A stretch of 64,000 bases of DNA from Gammaproteobacteria bacterium (GTDB lineage Bacteria; Pseudomonadota; Gammaproteobacteria; Pseudomonadales; Pseudohongiellaceae). This document shows, piece after piece, positions 25,995-34,955 of this stretch. Numbering within the stretch: position 1 is the stretch's first letter; every line of letters begins with the position of its first letter. Made by a program: the position numbers and the translations under genes. The DNA lies in NCBI GenBank assembly GCA_041395725.1, contig JAWKZW010000001.1, positions 2,108,001-2,172,000 of the forward strand, written 5' to 3'. Under the pieces are notes generated by a model, which was not told where the DNA came from, did not search any database, and saw nothing but the letters and a program-made list of their open reading frames with translations.

Positions 25995-26267
25995 TCAGGC
26001 GTTATAAAGCGTAAAGGCGCCGATAGCGATAAAGCCCACCCCGGCAACATAATGCAGGACCTTTTCGTTGATGTACTCCGCCAGCAGACTGCCTGCCACC
26101 ACACCCATCGCGGAGGCAACGATTAATGCAGCCGATGCTGCCAGAAAAACCGCCATCTTGCTGACCTCCTTGTCGGTGGCAAACAGCATGGTGGCGAGCT
26201 GGGTTTTATCACCCAGTTCGGCGATAAACACTGCAGTGAATATCATCGAGAAAATTTTCCAGTCCAT
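25995..26267 (-). CDS. GDT1/TMEM165 (UPF0016) family transporter, half-size
   Basis: A 90-residue membrane protein with three helices and one copy of the signature E-x-G-D-K-T (IAELGDKTQLATMLF). Usual family members contain two such repeats in about 190 residues. Half-size versions work as homo- or heterodimers. The family exports Mn2+ or Ca2+. I looked upstream for a yybP-ykoY manganese riboswitch and did not see one. A possible partner half is not adjacent. Confidence 0.9.
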   Translation of the reverse strand: MDWKIFSMIFTAVFIAELGDKTQLATMLFATDKEVSKMAVFLAASAALIVASAMGVVAGSLLAEYINEKVLHYVAGVGFIAIGAFTLYNA

Positions 26268-26709
26268 TGTTGTCTCTGCTGCTTAGGGGGTTTATGCCTG
26301 TCGAAATCGGGCCGGGACCGGGAAGGCGCTATTTTAAACTACCGCCAACGGTTCAATGTGCTCCGATTAGTCTGGATATTACGCGGAATGGTACCAGAGA
26401 AGCCTATGGCTATGGAATCGAACGGGCGAGGGCGAGATCCAAAGTTGCCATGGAAGATGGCTCTCTGGCCGGGAATATTGCCCATCGAATTGTCGGGAAG
26501 TGATTGTCTCTTTCTGTGGAAAAAGAATTCTGCGGCAATAGAACTAACGACTACCCGCGCAGCGAGAACTGGGGACAGTTGATTGGAGTATCAAATAGGG
26601 GATAGGGGTTTTATGTAAGGTGACCGCAATCTCAGACCCGGGTTAGCGGGCTAAGACTGCGGTCAGTAAACCATGCCAGAAATTGGCAAGAGTGTGGGGG
26701 TGCGTGGTG
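26268..26709. other. Intergenic region, nothing recognised
   Basis: About 440 bp between the GDT1-like gene and the PEP-CTERM gene. Short open frames on the plus strand lack start signals and protein character. Confidence 0.45.
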
Positions 26710-27306
26710 TCAGACCGGTTGGGTCAGGCTTGAGCGCCTTCGGTTTAACGCCAGGCCAAGCAGACCCAGCCCCAGCAGGCTGAGTGCACCAGGTTCCGGC
26801 ACAGACGCGCTGGAGTCGATGATCTGCCATTGTCCGATAACAACTCCTTGAACAAAGAAGCCGTCACTGTCTATTATGTCGCCGACGGAACCTGCTGCAA
26901 GCAACGAGTAGCCGGTGAAGTCTATTGTACTTGCCCCAGAGAAAGCAGCGGATGAAGTGTCGAAAATCTGCGCGTCAAAACTGAAATTGAAAAGATTCAG
27001 GTCGATATCGTCTGGAAGTGTCCAGGCATCTGTGTAAGCAGAACTAGCACTGCTAGCCCTAAGGTCCCCAAACAAAATCCGAGTGTTGTTCGTTGGGGCG
27101 GAGAAAATTCCCAGCAGGGAGATGCCGTCCAACGTTGCGCTTAGTCCTGAGCCCGAATTCTCAGCCGCGGCTCCAGTAGACGCTATGGTCGTATTGGACA
27201 GGTCGGCGATATCCACTGTGAGTAGAATCGGGCGCGCTGTGGCAGCCAGACTCCAACCGGAAAGTAGAATTGTTAAAGCGATTCTTGCCTTTGATGAGCT
27301 GATCAT
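26710..27306 (-). CDS. PEP-CTERM sorting domain protein
   Basis: A 198-residue secreted protein. It has an N-terminal signal peptide ending ATA, a Ser/Ala/Thr-rich body resembling surface proteins, and a C-terminal sorting signal: VPEPGALSLLGLGLLGLALNRR, that is, the Pro-Glu-Pro motif, a hydrophobic helix and an Arg cluster. Such proteins are processed by an exosortase (EpsH-type) together with exopolysaccharide export. No exosortase gene is visible in this window. Confidence 0.9.
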   Translation of the reverse strand: MISSSKARIALTILLSGWSLAATARPILLTVDIADLSNTTIASTGAAAENSGSGLSATLDGISLLGIFSAPTNNTRILFGDLRASSASSAYTDAWTLPDDIDLNLFNFSFDAQIFDTSSAAFSGASTIDFTGYSLLAAGSVGDIIDSDGFFVQGVVIGQWQIIDSSASVPEPGALSLLGLGLLGLALNRRRSSLTQPV

Positions 27307-28240
27307 CCTGAATTCTCCGTTAAGACCCTGGGACGAAGCACATTAGTAACTATGCAATATGCAATAGGGTGCCAAAATAAAAAAACGAACGGTATACCAT
27401 CCCTGAGATTTAGTACTAAGCACGTATTGTGCCACTTTTAAAACTTCATATTAATCAATTGGATAGATCGGAGAAATTGGAAGAGGAGCCGAACTTGTAA
27501 AGTAAGTTGACGAATCGGCACCTTCGAAGCGACAGAATGTAAAGTTTTTCAACGTCTTGCGTCTGTCGCGAGGGAAATCGATTGGTAGGGGTCGAGGCTT
27601 TGCCTGGATTGGACGCTTAAGGGTGAGGTATTAACTGGTGACGTGTGGCACTTACCTGCCATGGCAGCCGTCGAAACGCTTCTTACTTTGCCCAATACCC
27701 CCAGTGTTCTGTCAGCTTCCTTTACGGTATCCCGTGAAAGGATGGCTATCATATTGATTTAAATAGCTATTTAAAATCGGCTTGAATCTTGCTTGGTGCC
27801 TCTGCTTGACTTGGTTGTTTTTGAGTCAGAAAGAACCCAGAGCGGGCGGTTCAATTGGCTTGTCAAGGGGCGGGCCATGCGATGCCTGTATCAGTACAAT
27901 TAGTCAGTGCAGTGCAGGCGAACAATTCTGGTCTGGCTGTCGGCTGTCTCGTTGTGGAACAGGCCTATAGCTGGAGGCGGCAGAGTCATTTGCAAAGGAC
28001 CGTTCTGCGCCGGAAGTTATAGGCAGCGCCGCTTAGTAGATAGAATAATAAGTCAAAAAACTCAGCTGACGGTGGTCAGCAGGGCAGAAGAGTAGCAAAC
28101 CTAGGCAAAGGAGGGCACAATCAGGTGGAATTGGTTATCGATCAAGAAAAATTATCTGAGCATCCCGGTCAGGCGGTTCAGAATTCAGGACGGCATGCAG
28201 CCATAACGGGATCAAATATTTCACTTACGAGGAGCCAAAA
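27307..28240. other. Long AT-richer intergenic region between divergent secreted-protein genes
   Basis: About 930 bp separates the PEP-CTERM gene from the lectin-domain protein. The first half is unusually AT-rich for the window and likely holds the promoter of the PEP-CTERM gene. No ORF here has a convincing ribosome binding site or domain. AGGAG lies just before the next ATG at 28241. Confidence 0.5.
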
Positions 28241-30385
28241 ATGACAGTCGGGCGACGCAATCTCTGCTTTTTCGGCAGACTATTATCGAGTTTGGGCATC
28301 GTTGTTTTGTTTCTGACCGCCGGGTCAGCCTGGGGGCAATCCGGTCTGCCGGTGTCCTATGAAACGCGGATCAGTCTACCGCAGACCGCTGACGTTCTCG
28401 GCGTCAATGAAGTGATCTTCAGCTGGACGACGGATGCCACCAGTGGGGTCATAACGATCGAGGACGTCAACGACCTGATTATGAAAGTCGACGACGTGAC
28501 CCCCAATATAGGTGGGGTCTATCAGGATCGTATCGTTGTTGATGGGGTAATCCAGCCGCTGCTGGGGCCGGGCGGAGGCGCTTCTCCCCCTGCTCTGCCA
28601 CGCACTGCAGCGAATGTTGCCTGGCGCTTCAATCTCAACACCCAGCAGGTAGAAGAATTCGGCAATCTGATTGGTATCAGTGAGGGTGACTTCAGCGGAC
28701 TTGGTTTCGACGGATCGGTTTACCAGGTTGAAGGCAGCGGCGGGCTGCCCGATTACGAAATAGTCACCTACCCGGTGGAAGGTGTCGACCAGACCTGGGA
28801 AGCGGCCCGGGACGAAGCCTATGCTAGGGGCGGGACTCTGGCGAGCCTGAACACACCGACAGAAGAGAAGTTGATTTTCTTTAAACTGCGAACTCATCCG
28901 GAGCCCATCAACGCAGGACTCTGGCTTGGTGGTTATCAGAAAGCTGACTCGGTGGAGCCTGCCGGTGGCTGGAGGTGGCTGGACGGGAGCTTTATCCCGA
29001 CCACCAGATCCTACACCAGCTATGCCAACTGGAAGCGAGGACAGCCCGACAATGGCGGCGGCGTAGAGAATTATGTCGCGGCCTATGTCGGTGGCAGGTT
29101 TGGCTGGAGTGACGAAGCCAACGACGCGGAAATGGATGGTTTCATTGTTGAATTCGCTGGCGGGCAGGCCTCGGTAACCCGTTTCGTAGATGGCGCAATA
29201 GACGGTGACTCCAGCACCGAAGATCAACTCCTTCAGCGCACTGGCATTGTGTCCAGCACAACGGTAAGGGATTTCTTTGCTCCGCCAGGACAAGGTACAG
29301 TTTTTGACGTTGACCTGTTCGAACAGGAAGGTAATGTCGTTCGCGGTGGCACGGTCAACGCCGATGTATGCATTGCCCCCGACCCGCGGGAACCGATTAT
29401 TTTTTACGGTGAAGAGCTTGAGGAGAGCGAATTCGAAGGGTTTGCAGGCGGTTCGCTTGTGGTTTCGCAACTGGCGGGTACCGGTACCTGCACGGGTGAT
29501 CTGCCATTGGTAAGCGAAGCAGATGAATATCAGACCTGGGAAGAGCTGCTGGCCGACGTCGATCTGGTTGTTCCCGAATATTACCGCTCGTTTTTCGGTG
29601 AAGTCACTTTTGTACCGCTGGACAGCGAGGACGAGGTAACAATATGGGCGGCATGGGTATCCGTTGCAGTGATCAGAACTGACGGTGTGGAATACGATGG
29701 CCCGGTTTCCTCGGTTTCGTTTCCTGAGTCGTTTGTCGACTACAGCAACGAACCTGCTGGGGAGATCCCCGCCTGCAACAATGAACTGGACTTTCGAAGT
29801 CTGGATGTCGGGGGAACCAACGGGACGTTTGGAGAATGGCCTAACGTGGAAGGCATCGACGTTATTCTACAGACTGCTCAGTGCAACCGCTCCTGGAGCC
29901 TCACGCGCAGGACGACCCATCTGAGCCCCATGCGCTTCGTTGGCGGTGGATCGGCAGTCGAATCGGGAACACGTTTGCTGGTTTTCCAGTTGAAAGGGAT
30001 AAGCGGCACGCTGGCAGAAGCAGCTTCCTGTACCGATCCGACCCTTCTGGATTTGCTGGCAGATGAGTATCAGTCTACTCTCGGCGCGCTCTCCAGCCAG
30101 GACTATTCTCTCGCAATTCAACATCTTGAAGAGTTCGCCAGGATCGCCAATGCAGACGATGAGTACGGCGACGGGTTTAACAACTGTGCCGTCGAGGCTA
30201 ACTACCGAGGCAACTTTGTAGCGCGGGCTATCAGCGCGGCGTTTACCACCTGGGACAGGCTTCTTCCTGAGAATCAGGATCCCGAGACCTGGGAGATCTA
30301 TCCGCTACCCGAAGAATTCTGCGGGCTGGTGCCGGACCTGCGGGACGCGGGAGAGGCTGGCGCGACCTGCGTGGCACCACTCTAG
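28241..30385 (+). CDS. Large secreted protein with C-type-lectin-like domain
   Basis: A 714-residue protein with a signal peptide (about 1-32, ending AWG). Residues about 172-305 form a C-type-lectin-like domain: TWEAARDEAYARGGTLASLN, WLGGYQKAD, GWRWLDGSFIP, YANWKRGQPDNGGGVENYVA and FGWSDEANDAEMDGFIVE. The WxGG and W-S-D motifs are in their usual order, so the fold is well supported. The C-terminal 90 residues (LDLLADEYQSTLGALSSQDY, QHLEEFARIA) resemble a FIMAH-type helical domain seen in adhesins, but this is tentative. The middle is rich in Asp and Glu. It is probably a surface or secreted carbohydrate-binding adhesin. Confidence 0.8.
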   Translation: MTVGRRNLCFFGRLLSSLGIVVLFLTAGSAWGQSGLPVSYETRISLPQTADVLGVNEVIFSWTTDATSGVITIEDVNDLIMKVDDVTPNIGGVYQDRIVVDGVIQPLLGPGGGASPPALPRTAANVAWRFNLNTQQVEEFGNLIGISEGDFSGLGFDGSVYQVEGSGGLPDYEIVTYPVEGVDQTWEAARDEAYARGGTLASLNTPTEEKLIFFKLRTHPEPINAGLWLGGYQKADSVEPAGGWRWLDGSFIPTTRSYTSYANWKRGQPDNGGGVENYVAAYVGGRFGWSDEANDAEMDGFIVEFAGGQASVTRFVDGAIDGDSSTEDQLLQRTGIVSSTTVRDFFAPPGQGTVFDVDLFEQEGNVVRGGTVNADVCIAPDPREPIIFYGEELEESEFEGFAGGSLVVSQLAGTGTCTGDLPLVSEADEYQTWEELLADVDLVVPEYYRSFFGEVTFVPLDSEDEVTIWAAWVSVAVIRTDGVEYDGPVSSVSFPESFVDYSNEPAGEIPACNNELDFRSLDVGGTNGTFGEWPNVEGIDVILQTAQCNRSWSLTRRTTHLSPMRFVGGGSAVESGTRLLVFQLKGISGTLAEAASCTDPTLLDLLADEYQSTLGALSSQDYSLAIQHLEEFARIANADDEYGDGFNNCAVEANYRGNFVARAISAAFTTWDRLLPENQDPETWEIYPLPEEFCGLVPDLRDAGEAGATCVAPL

Positions 30386-30412
30386 ACCTCTGAGCAGATC
30401 GTTGTCAGTAAA

Positions 30413-30443
30413 CCTGCCAGGCGCCAGCCTGGCAGGCTTCTTT
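30413..30443 (+). terminator. Rho-independent terminator after the lectin-domain gene
   Basis: A perfect 10-bp stem CCTGCCAGGC (30413-30422) and GCCTGGCAGG (30427-30436) with a 4-base loop, followed by CTTCTTT. Confidence 0.85.
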
Positions 30444-30597
30444 ACACTGTTTATCCTGTCTCTGAGTGGCTACCAGGAAAGCGGCTATCCCGATAGCCAG
30501 GGTGTCAGCTCTGATCGGCATGGAAAAATCCGGTGTCGGCATCAATCAGCCGCTCCCTGGCTTGAGCACTGTATTTCCTGGGGAGTCTTTGTCAGGG

Positions 30598-31857
30598 TCA
30601 GCAACTTTCGCCGGTACTAGCTAATGCGTCAATCTGCGGCAACGCCTGCGCATCCGGCTGGGATAACTCCAGTGCTTCCTGGGTCGTCCTTGGCACGGCG
30701 TGGAAGGGTTCGAAAAAGTGTCGGTCGACATCGTGATAGACGAGGCGTACCAGCAGCCAGAAGGTGAAGGCGATCAGTGCTGCGCCGGACGCCAGGAAAA
30801 ACCCGGACTCCAGTCGCTGGATGGTTGCAGCGATGATCGGTGGTCCGATTACCGCGCCGAGGCTCTGCATGAGCAGGATGACACTGCCCACCTGCAACAG
30901 GTTGAGCTGCGAGTTGTCATTGGCATGGGCAAGGCAGATTGAATACAGGGGAAAGGTGCTGGCACCGAACAGCATCATTACCGGGTAGATAACCAGGCCG
31001 TAACGGCCGGTCAGCAGAATGGCCGCCGCACAGATTATAACTGCCACTGCGACCAGCAGCAGAATGACCAGGCGCCGGTCGATTCTGTCAGACAGGCGCC
31101 CGGCTGGCAGCTGGGTGATGGCACCGCCGACGATGGTGAGCGCCATGAATAGCCCTACGCGTTCCACGGGCACCCCGTGGGCAGTCGCTACCAGCGGGCC
31201 CAGGGCCCAGAAACCGGATGTCACAAACCCGGCGACGAACGCGCCCAGTACCGCAACCTGGGATGATCCCACTACCCTACGGAATTGCAGACCGGCCAGG
31301 GGCAGCGGTGCCGGTGCGGCGCTGCGGGTCACGCCTACGGGGATTGCCCCCAGAGCCAGAAGGATGGCACCAAGAGTAATCAGTTCTGTGAATTCGAGGT
31401 CAAGTCCGATCAACAGCTGTCCGGCACCGATCGCCAACAGGGTCAGCAGGGAATAAGTGGAGAGTATCAGGCCCCGGTTATCGGCGCCGGCCTGTTCATT
31501 CAGCCAGCTTTCGAAAATCATGTACAAACCGGCCAGCGCCCAGCCGGTGGTGAAGCGCGCCAGCATCCAGAACAGCGGACTCTCAATCAGACCCAGCACC
31601 AGTAAAGCGGCGTTGGCGGTGGAGGCCAGCACCAGGTACATGCGGATGTGACCCACCGCGCAGACCAGTCTAGGGATTGAAAGGCAGCCTATGACGAAGC
31701 CCAGAAAATAGGCGGATCCGGCAAAACCAATAAGCAGTGAGGAAAATCCCAGCGTGTCGGCATACAGCGGCACGAGGGTCAATTGCAGGCCATGGCCGGT
31801 CAGCAGGATGACCAGCGAGAGAAACAGGGCCATGACATTTTCGAAGGGCTTGATCAT
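30598..31857 (-). CDS. Major facilitator superfamily transporter, YcaD-like
   Basis: An inner-membrane transporter with 12 hydrophobic helices. The frame is open from 31887, but the Met at 31857 (MIKPFENVMALFLSLVILLT) is the more natural start, giving 419 residues. Motifs such as YADTLGFSSLLIGFAGSAYF in the first loop, FTTGWALAGLYMIFESWLNE and the mid-protein GRLSDRIDRRLV match the YcaD/drug-sugar-type MFS branch. The substrate is unknown. It is divergent from the OsmC-like gene. Confidence 0.9.
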   Translation of the reverse strand: MIKPFENVMALFLSLVILLTGHGLQLTLVPLYADTLGFSSLLIGFAGSAYFLGFVIGCLSIPRLVCAVGHIRMYLVLASTANAALLVLGLIESPLFWMLARFTTGWALAGLYMIFESWLNEQAGADNRGLILSTYSLLTLLAIGAGQLLIGLDLEFTELITLGAILLALGAIPVGVTRSAAPAPLPLAGLQFRRVVGSSQVAVLGAFVAGFVTSGFWALGPLVATAHGVPVERVGLFMALTIVGGAITQLPAGRLSDRIDRRLVILLLVAVAVIICAAAILLTGRYGLVIYPVMMLFGASTFPLYSICLAHANDNSQLNLLQVGSVILLMQSLGAVIGPPIIAATIQRLESGFFLASGAALIAFTFWLLVRLVYHDVDRHFFEPFHAVPRTTQEALELSQPDAQALPQIDALASTGESC

Positions 31858-32083
31858 GAAAGCGTCCTGGCGACGCGTCGGCGCCACATCATTGCGTGCG
31901 TGGAGCTCTAGTGTAACGAAAATAGTGTCGCCTGTGAGACCGCAGCGCCCTTTCCAGGCCGCAGATTTCAGCTTTATTCAAGCTGTGTTACCCTTTCGCG
32001 CCGGCAAACACGCCGACAGTCACGCCGGTTGTCATACTGAGCGCAATGGGTTCCACTTAACGAGAGACCGATACGAGAGGCCG

Positions 32084-32506
32084 ATGAAAACTAAAGTTCG
32101 CTGGATAGAAGATGTAATGTTCCTCGCCGAGACCGGCAGTGGTCACGGTATCGTCATGGATGGTGCCCCGGAGGGTGGCGGTCGCAACATGGGTGCCCGG
32201 CCCATGGAAATGCTGCTGGTCGGTGTCGGTGGCTGCAGTTCCTACGATGTCGTCAGCATCCTGAAGAAAGCCCGTCAGCCGGTCTCCTCCTGCGAGGCCG
32301 AAGTCACCGCCAAACGTGTGGACGCGGTGCCGGCGGTTTTCGAATCCATCCACCTGCATTTCAAAGTGAAGGGCAAGGGGCTCAGCGCCAAGCAGGTGGA
32401 GCGGGCCGTCGAGCTGTCGGCGGACAAATACTGTTCGGCCAGTATCATGCTCAAGCAGGCCGGGGTGGCCATAAGTCACGATTTCGAGGTGATCGAGGAA
32501 GACTAG
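32084..32506 (+). CDS. OsmC-family protein, YhfA-like
   Basis: A 140-residue OsmC-fold protein. The frame is open far upstream, but the family start MKTKVRWIEDVMFLAETGSG is at ATG 32084. The two conserved Cys occur in VGVGGCSSYDVVSIL and SADKYCSASIMLK, as in OsmC/Ohr peroxidases. The sequence is closest to the YhfA group, whose role is not settled. It is monocistronic and divergent from the MFS gene. Confidence 0.92.
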   Translation: MKTKVRWIEDVMFLAETGSGHGIVMDGAPEGGGRNMGARPMEMLLVGVGGCSSYDVVSILKKARQPVSSCEAEVTAKRVDAVPAVFESIHLHFKVKGKGLSAKQVERAVELSADKYCSASIMLKQAGVAISHDFEVIEED

Positions 32507-32766
32507 CGGGCGCCATGCGCCTAGGTCTGCTGATATTCTATTTGTCGCCCTGCAGGGCAAGGTGCTGGCTGGCGCCTGAAGTCGTGGCGTGAGAATACGC
32601 AGGCAGGGCCGAAAATTATCGGTGTGGCTGGTCTTGATGACTAGCCTTGCCGGCTATCCTGTTAGTGGGCTGTTGCGGGGAGGTTCAAAGTACAGGGGGC
32701 CACATCGGGCATGACGGTGCTTCGACTGGCCGGTGATCAGCACCGGCTGACTTGCGAATGGTCAGG

Positions 32767-33414
32767 TCAGAGGCGGTAAACAGTCTTCTTCATCACCTGT
32801 GACAGGCCAGCCATGGCCTGTCTGACCGGAAACGGCAGATCGGCTCCGCCAGCCTGTTTCGCGGTTTCACCATGCTGTCGTTCGTCGATAATCATCTGTT
32901 CCAGAATTGCCCTGCTCTTCTGGTCATCGCCCGGCAGCTTTTCCAGGTGGTCCTGCAGGTGCCGGCAAACCTGGTTTTCGGTCTCCGCCACGAAGCCCAG
33001 ACTCCATTTGTCGCCGGCCAGTCCGGCGGCAGCGCCGAGGCCGAAGGACAGGGTATACCACAAGGGGTTGAGTGCGCTGGGGCGGCTGTCCAGTTCCGTC
33101 AGGCGTTGTTCACACCAGGCCAGATGATCCACCTCTTCGCTGGCCGCGTGAGCCATGGATTCCCGCACATCGTCCAGCCGGGCTGTCAATGCCTGACCCT
33201 GATACAGCGCCTGGGCGCAGACTTCACCGGTATGATTAATGCGCATCAGGCCGGCGGCATGTCTGCGTTGCTTGTCGTCCAGTTCAGTCTCGACCCTCGT
33301 CAGGGCGGGGTTATCCCGGCCCGCCTGGCTGCTGCCCGGCACCAGCGTGCGCAAGGCCTGATCGAACTGAACCAGTAACTTATCAACGGGACTGAGCGGG
33401 CGGGTTTCACGCAT
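32767..33414 (-). CDS. coq7: Coq7 di-iron hydroxylase of ubiquinone synthesis
   Basis: Hydroxylates demethoxyubiquinone, the penultimate ring modification of ubiquinone, at the inner membrane. The start MRETRPLSPVDKLLVQFDQA at 33414 gives the normal 215 residues. The open frame continues upstream into non-family sequence. The di-iron ligands are visible: Glu in HTGEVCAQALYQG, ExxH in EEVDHLAWC, Glu in ETENQVCRHL and ExxH in DERQHGE. It lies 11 bases after purD and may be read with the purine operon, which is unusual in function but not in position. Confidence 0.94.
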   Translation of the reverse strand: MRETRPLSPVDKLLVQFDQALRTLVPGSSQAGRDNPALTRVETELDDKQRRHAAGLMRINHTGEVCAQALYQGQALTARLDDVRESMAHAASEEVDHLAWCEQRLTELDSRPSALNPLWYTLSFGLGAAAGLAGDKWSLGFVAETENQVCRHLQDHLEKLPGDDQKSRAILEQMIIDERQHGETAKQAGGADLPFPVRQAMAGLSQVMKKTVYRL

Positions 33415-33425
33415 GACGATGGGTC

Positions 33426-34721
33426 CTATTTCTGATCCTGATTTTCTCTGGCAATGGCACGATAACCAATGTCGGTTCTGAAGTAAACGTTGTCCCAGCT
33501 GATGGTATTGACCAGTTGATAGGCCGCCTGCTGGGCTGCTGTCACGGTATCGCCCAGGGCAGTGGCGCATAAAACCCGACCGCCATTGGTGACCACCGTA
33601 TTGTCCTGAAAGGCCGTGCCGGCATGGAATATTTTCTGATGTGCTCCACAGGGCTGGTCCAGCCCGGAGATAACAGCGCCTTTCTGGTAGCTGTCCGGGT
33701 AGCCGCCGGCCGCCAGTACGACACCCAGTGCGCGGCGCTCATCCCAGCGGGCCTCAACCTCGTCGAGCCTGCCGTCCAGCGCTGCCAGGCACAAGTCGGC
33801 CAGGTCAGACTGCAGACGCATCATCACCGGCTGGGCTTCCGGGTCACCAAACCGGCAGTTGAATTCCACCACATTGACGTCGCCGGCCGGGGATATCATC
33901 AGGCCGGCATACAGGAAACCGGTGTAGGGATTGCCGTCGGCCGCCATGCCTTGCACGGTCGGTGCAATCACCTGCTCAATAATGCGGGCGTAGACGGCAT
34001 CGGTAACTACCGGTGCGGGTGAATAGGCGCCCATGCCACCGGTGTTGGGCCCCTTGTCACCGTCATCCCGGGCCTTGTGGTCCTGTGAGGTCGCCATGGG
34101 CAGAATATGCTCGCCGTCCACCATGGCGATAAAACTGGCTTCCTCGCCAGCGAGGAAGGCTTCGACTACTACCCGGTGGCCGGCCTCACCAAAGCGATTG
34201 CCAGACAGCATGTCTTCGATGGTGGAGGCCGCCTCCGCTTCGTTCTGGGCGATGATAACTCCCTTGCCGGCCGCCAGGCCGTCGGCCTTGATCACAATAG
34301 GGGTGCCCTGCCCTCGCACATAGGCAAGGGCCGGCTCGACCTCTGTAAAGGTCTGGTAGGCCGCTGTCGGAATGCCGTGACGCTGGAGAAAATCCTTGCT
34401 GAAGGCCTTCGAGCCTTCCAGCTGGGCCGCTTTGGCGCTGGGCCCGAAGCAGGCCAGGTTACGGGCAGCGAAATAGTCGACTACACCGGCGACCAGTGGC
34501 GCCTCGGGGCCGACGATAGTCAATTCGACGCCTTCTCTCTGAACGAATTCCACCAGCCCGGGGAAATCAAGCACGTCCAGGGCAATGTTCTCCACGCCGG
34601 GTTCCAGTCGGGTACCGGCATTACCGGGGGCCACATACACTTTTTCCACCCGTGGCGATTGGGCTACTTTCCAGGCCAGCGCGTGTTCTCTACCGCCACT
34701 GCCAAGAACCAGAACTTTCAC
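33426..34721 (-). CDS. purD: Phosphoribosylamine-glycine ligase (GARS)
   Basis: Joins phosphoribosylamine and glycine with ATP, the second step of purine synthesis. The 431 residues cover the whole ATP-grasp enzyme. Motifs include the N-terminal MKVLVLGSGGREHALAWK, KADGLAAGKGVIIAQN, GEEASFIAMVDG, QDHKARDDGDKGPNTGGMGA and NCRFGDPEAQPVMMRL. It follows purH at a distance of 234 bp on the same strand, as the last step of the dusB-fis-purH-purD group. Confidence 0.97.
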   Translation of the reverse strand: MKVLVLGSGGREHALAWKVAQSPRVEKVYVAPGNAGTRLEPGVENIALDVLDFPGLVEFVQREGVELTIVGPEAPLVAGVVDYFAARNLACFGPSAKAAQLEGSKAFSKDFLQRHGIPTAAYQTFTEVEPALAYVRGQGTPIVIKADGLAAGKGVIIAQNEAEAASTIEDMLSGNRFGEAGHRVVVEAFLAGEEASFIAMVDGEHILPMATSQDHKARDDGDKGPNTGGMGAYSPAPVVTDAVYARIIEQVIAPTVQGMAADGNPYTGFLYAGLMISPAGDVNVVEFNCRFGDPEAQPVMMRLQSDLADLCLAALDGRLDEVEARWDERRALGVVLAAGGYPDSYQKGAVISGLDQPCGAHQKIFHAGTAFQDNTVVTNGGRVLCATALGDTVTAAQQAAYQLVNTISWDNVYFRTDIGYRAIARENQDQK

Positions 34722-34955
34722 GTGTCAGTCTCCTGCATTACTTTTCCAAGCGCCGGCGTGTTGGTTGGCACTTGCCGATACCCTTTGGATTCAATGATCT
34801 GGCAGGCTGTGAAGAATACCCTGCGCGGCCGCTGCGGGGTTAAAAGCGGGTCTGAAATGCTTTTGTACCACCAGGCGCCGATTTTCAGATTATCTCTGCT
34901 TTGTCTCTTAAGCTCCGAAAAAATCCAGCCCCGGAAAAAATATTTCACCAGTCAG

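Noticed and set aside
26268..26500. Manganese (yybP-ykoY) riboswitch upstream of the GDT1-like gene
   Set aside because: No matching conserved loop sequences were visible.
27549..27752. Minus-strand ORF of 67 aa in the long AT-rich gap
   Set aside because: No ribosome binding site or recognisable domain, and composition typical of non-coding sequence.
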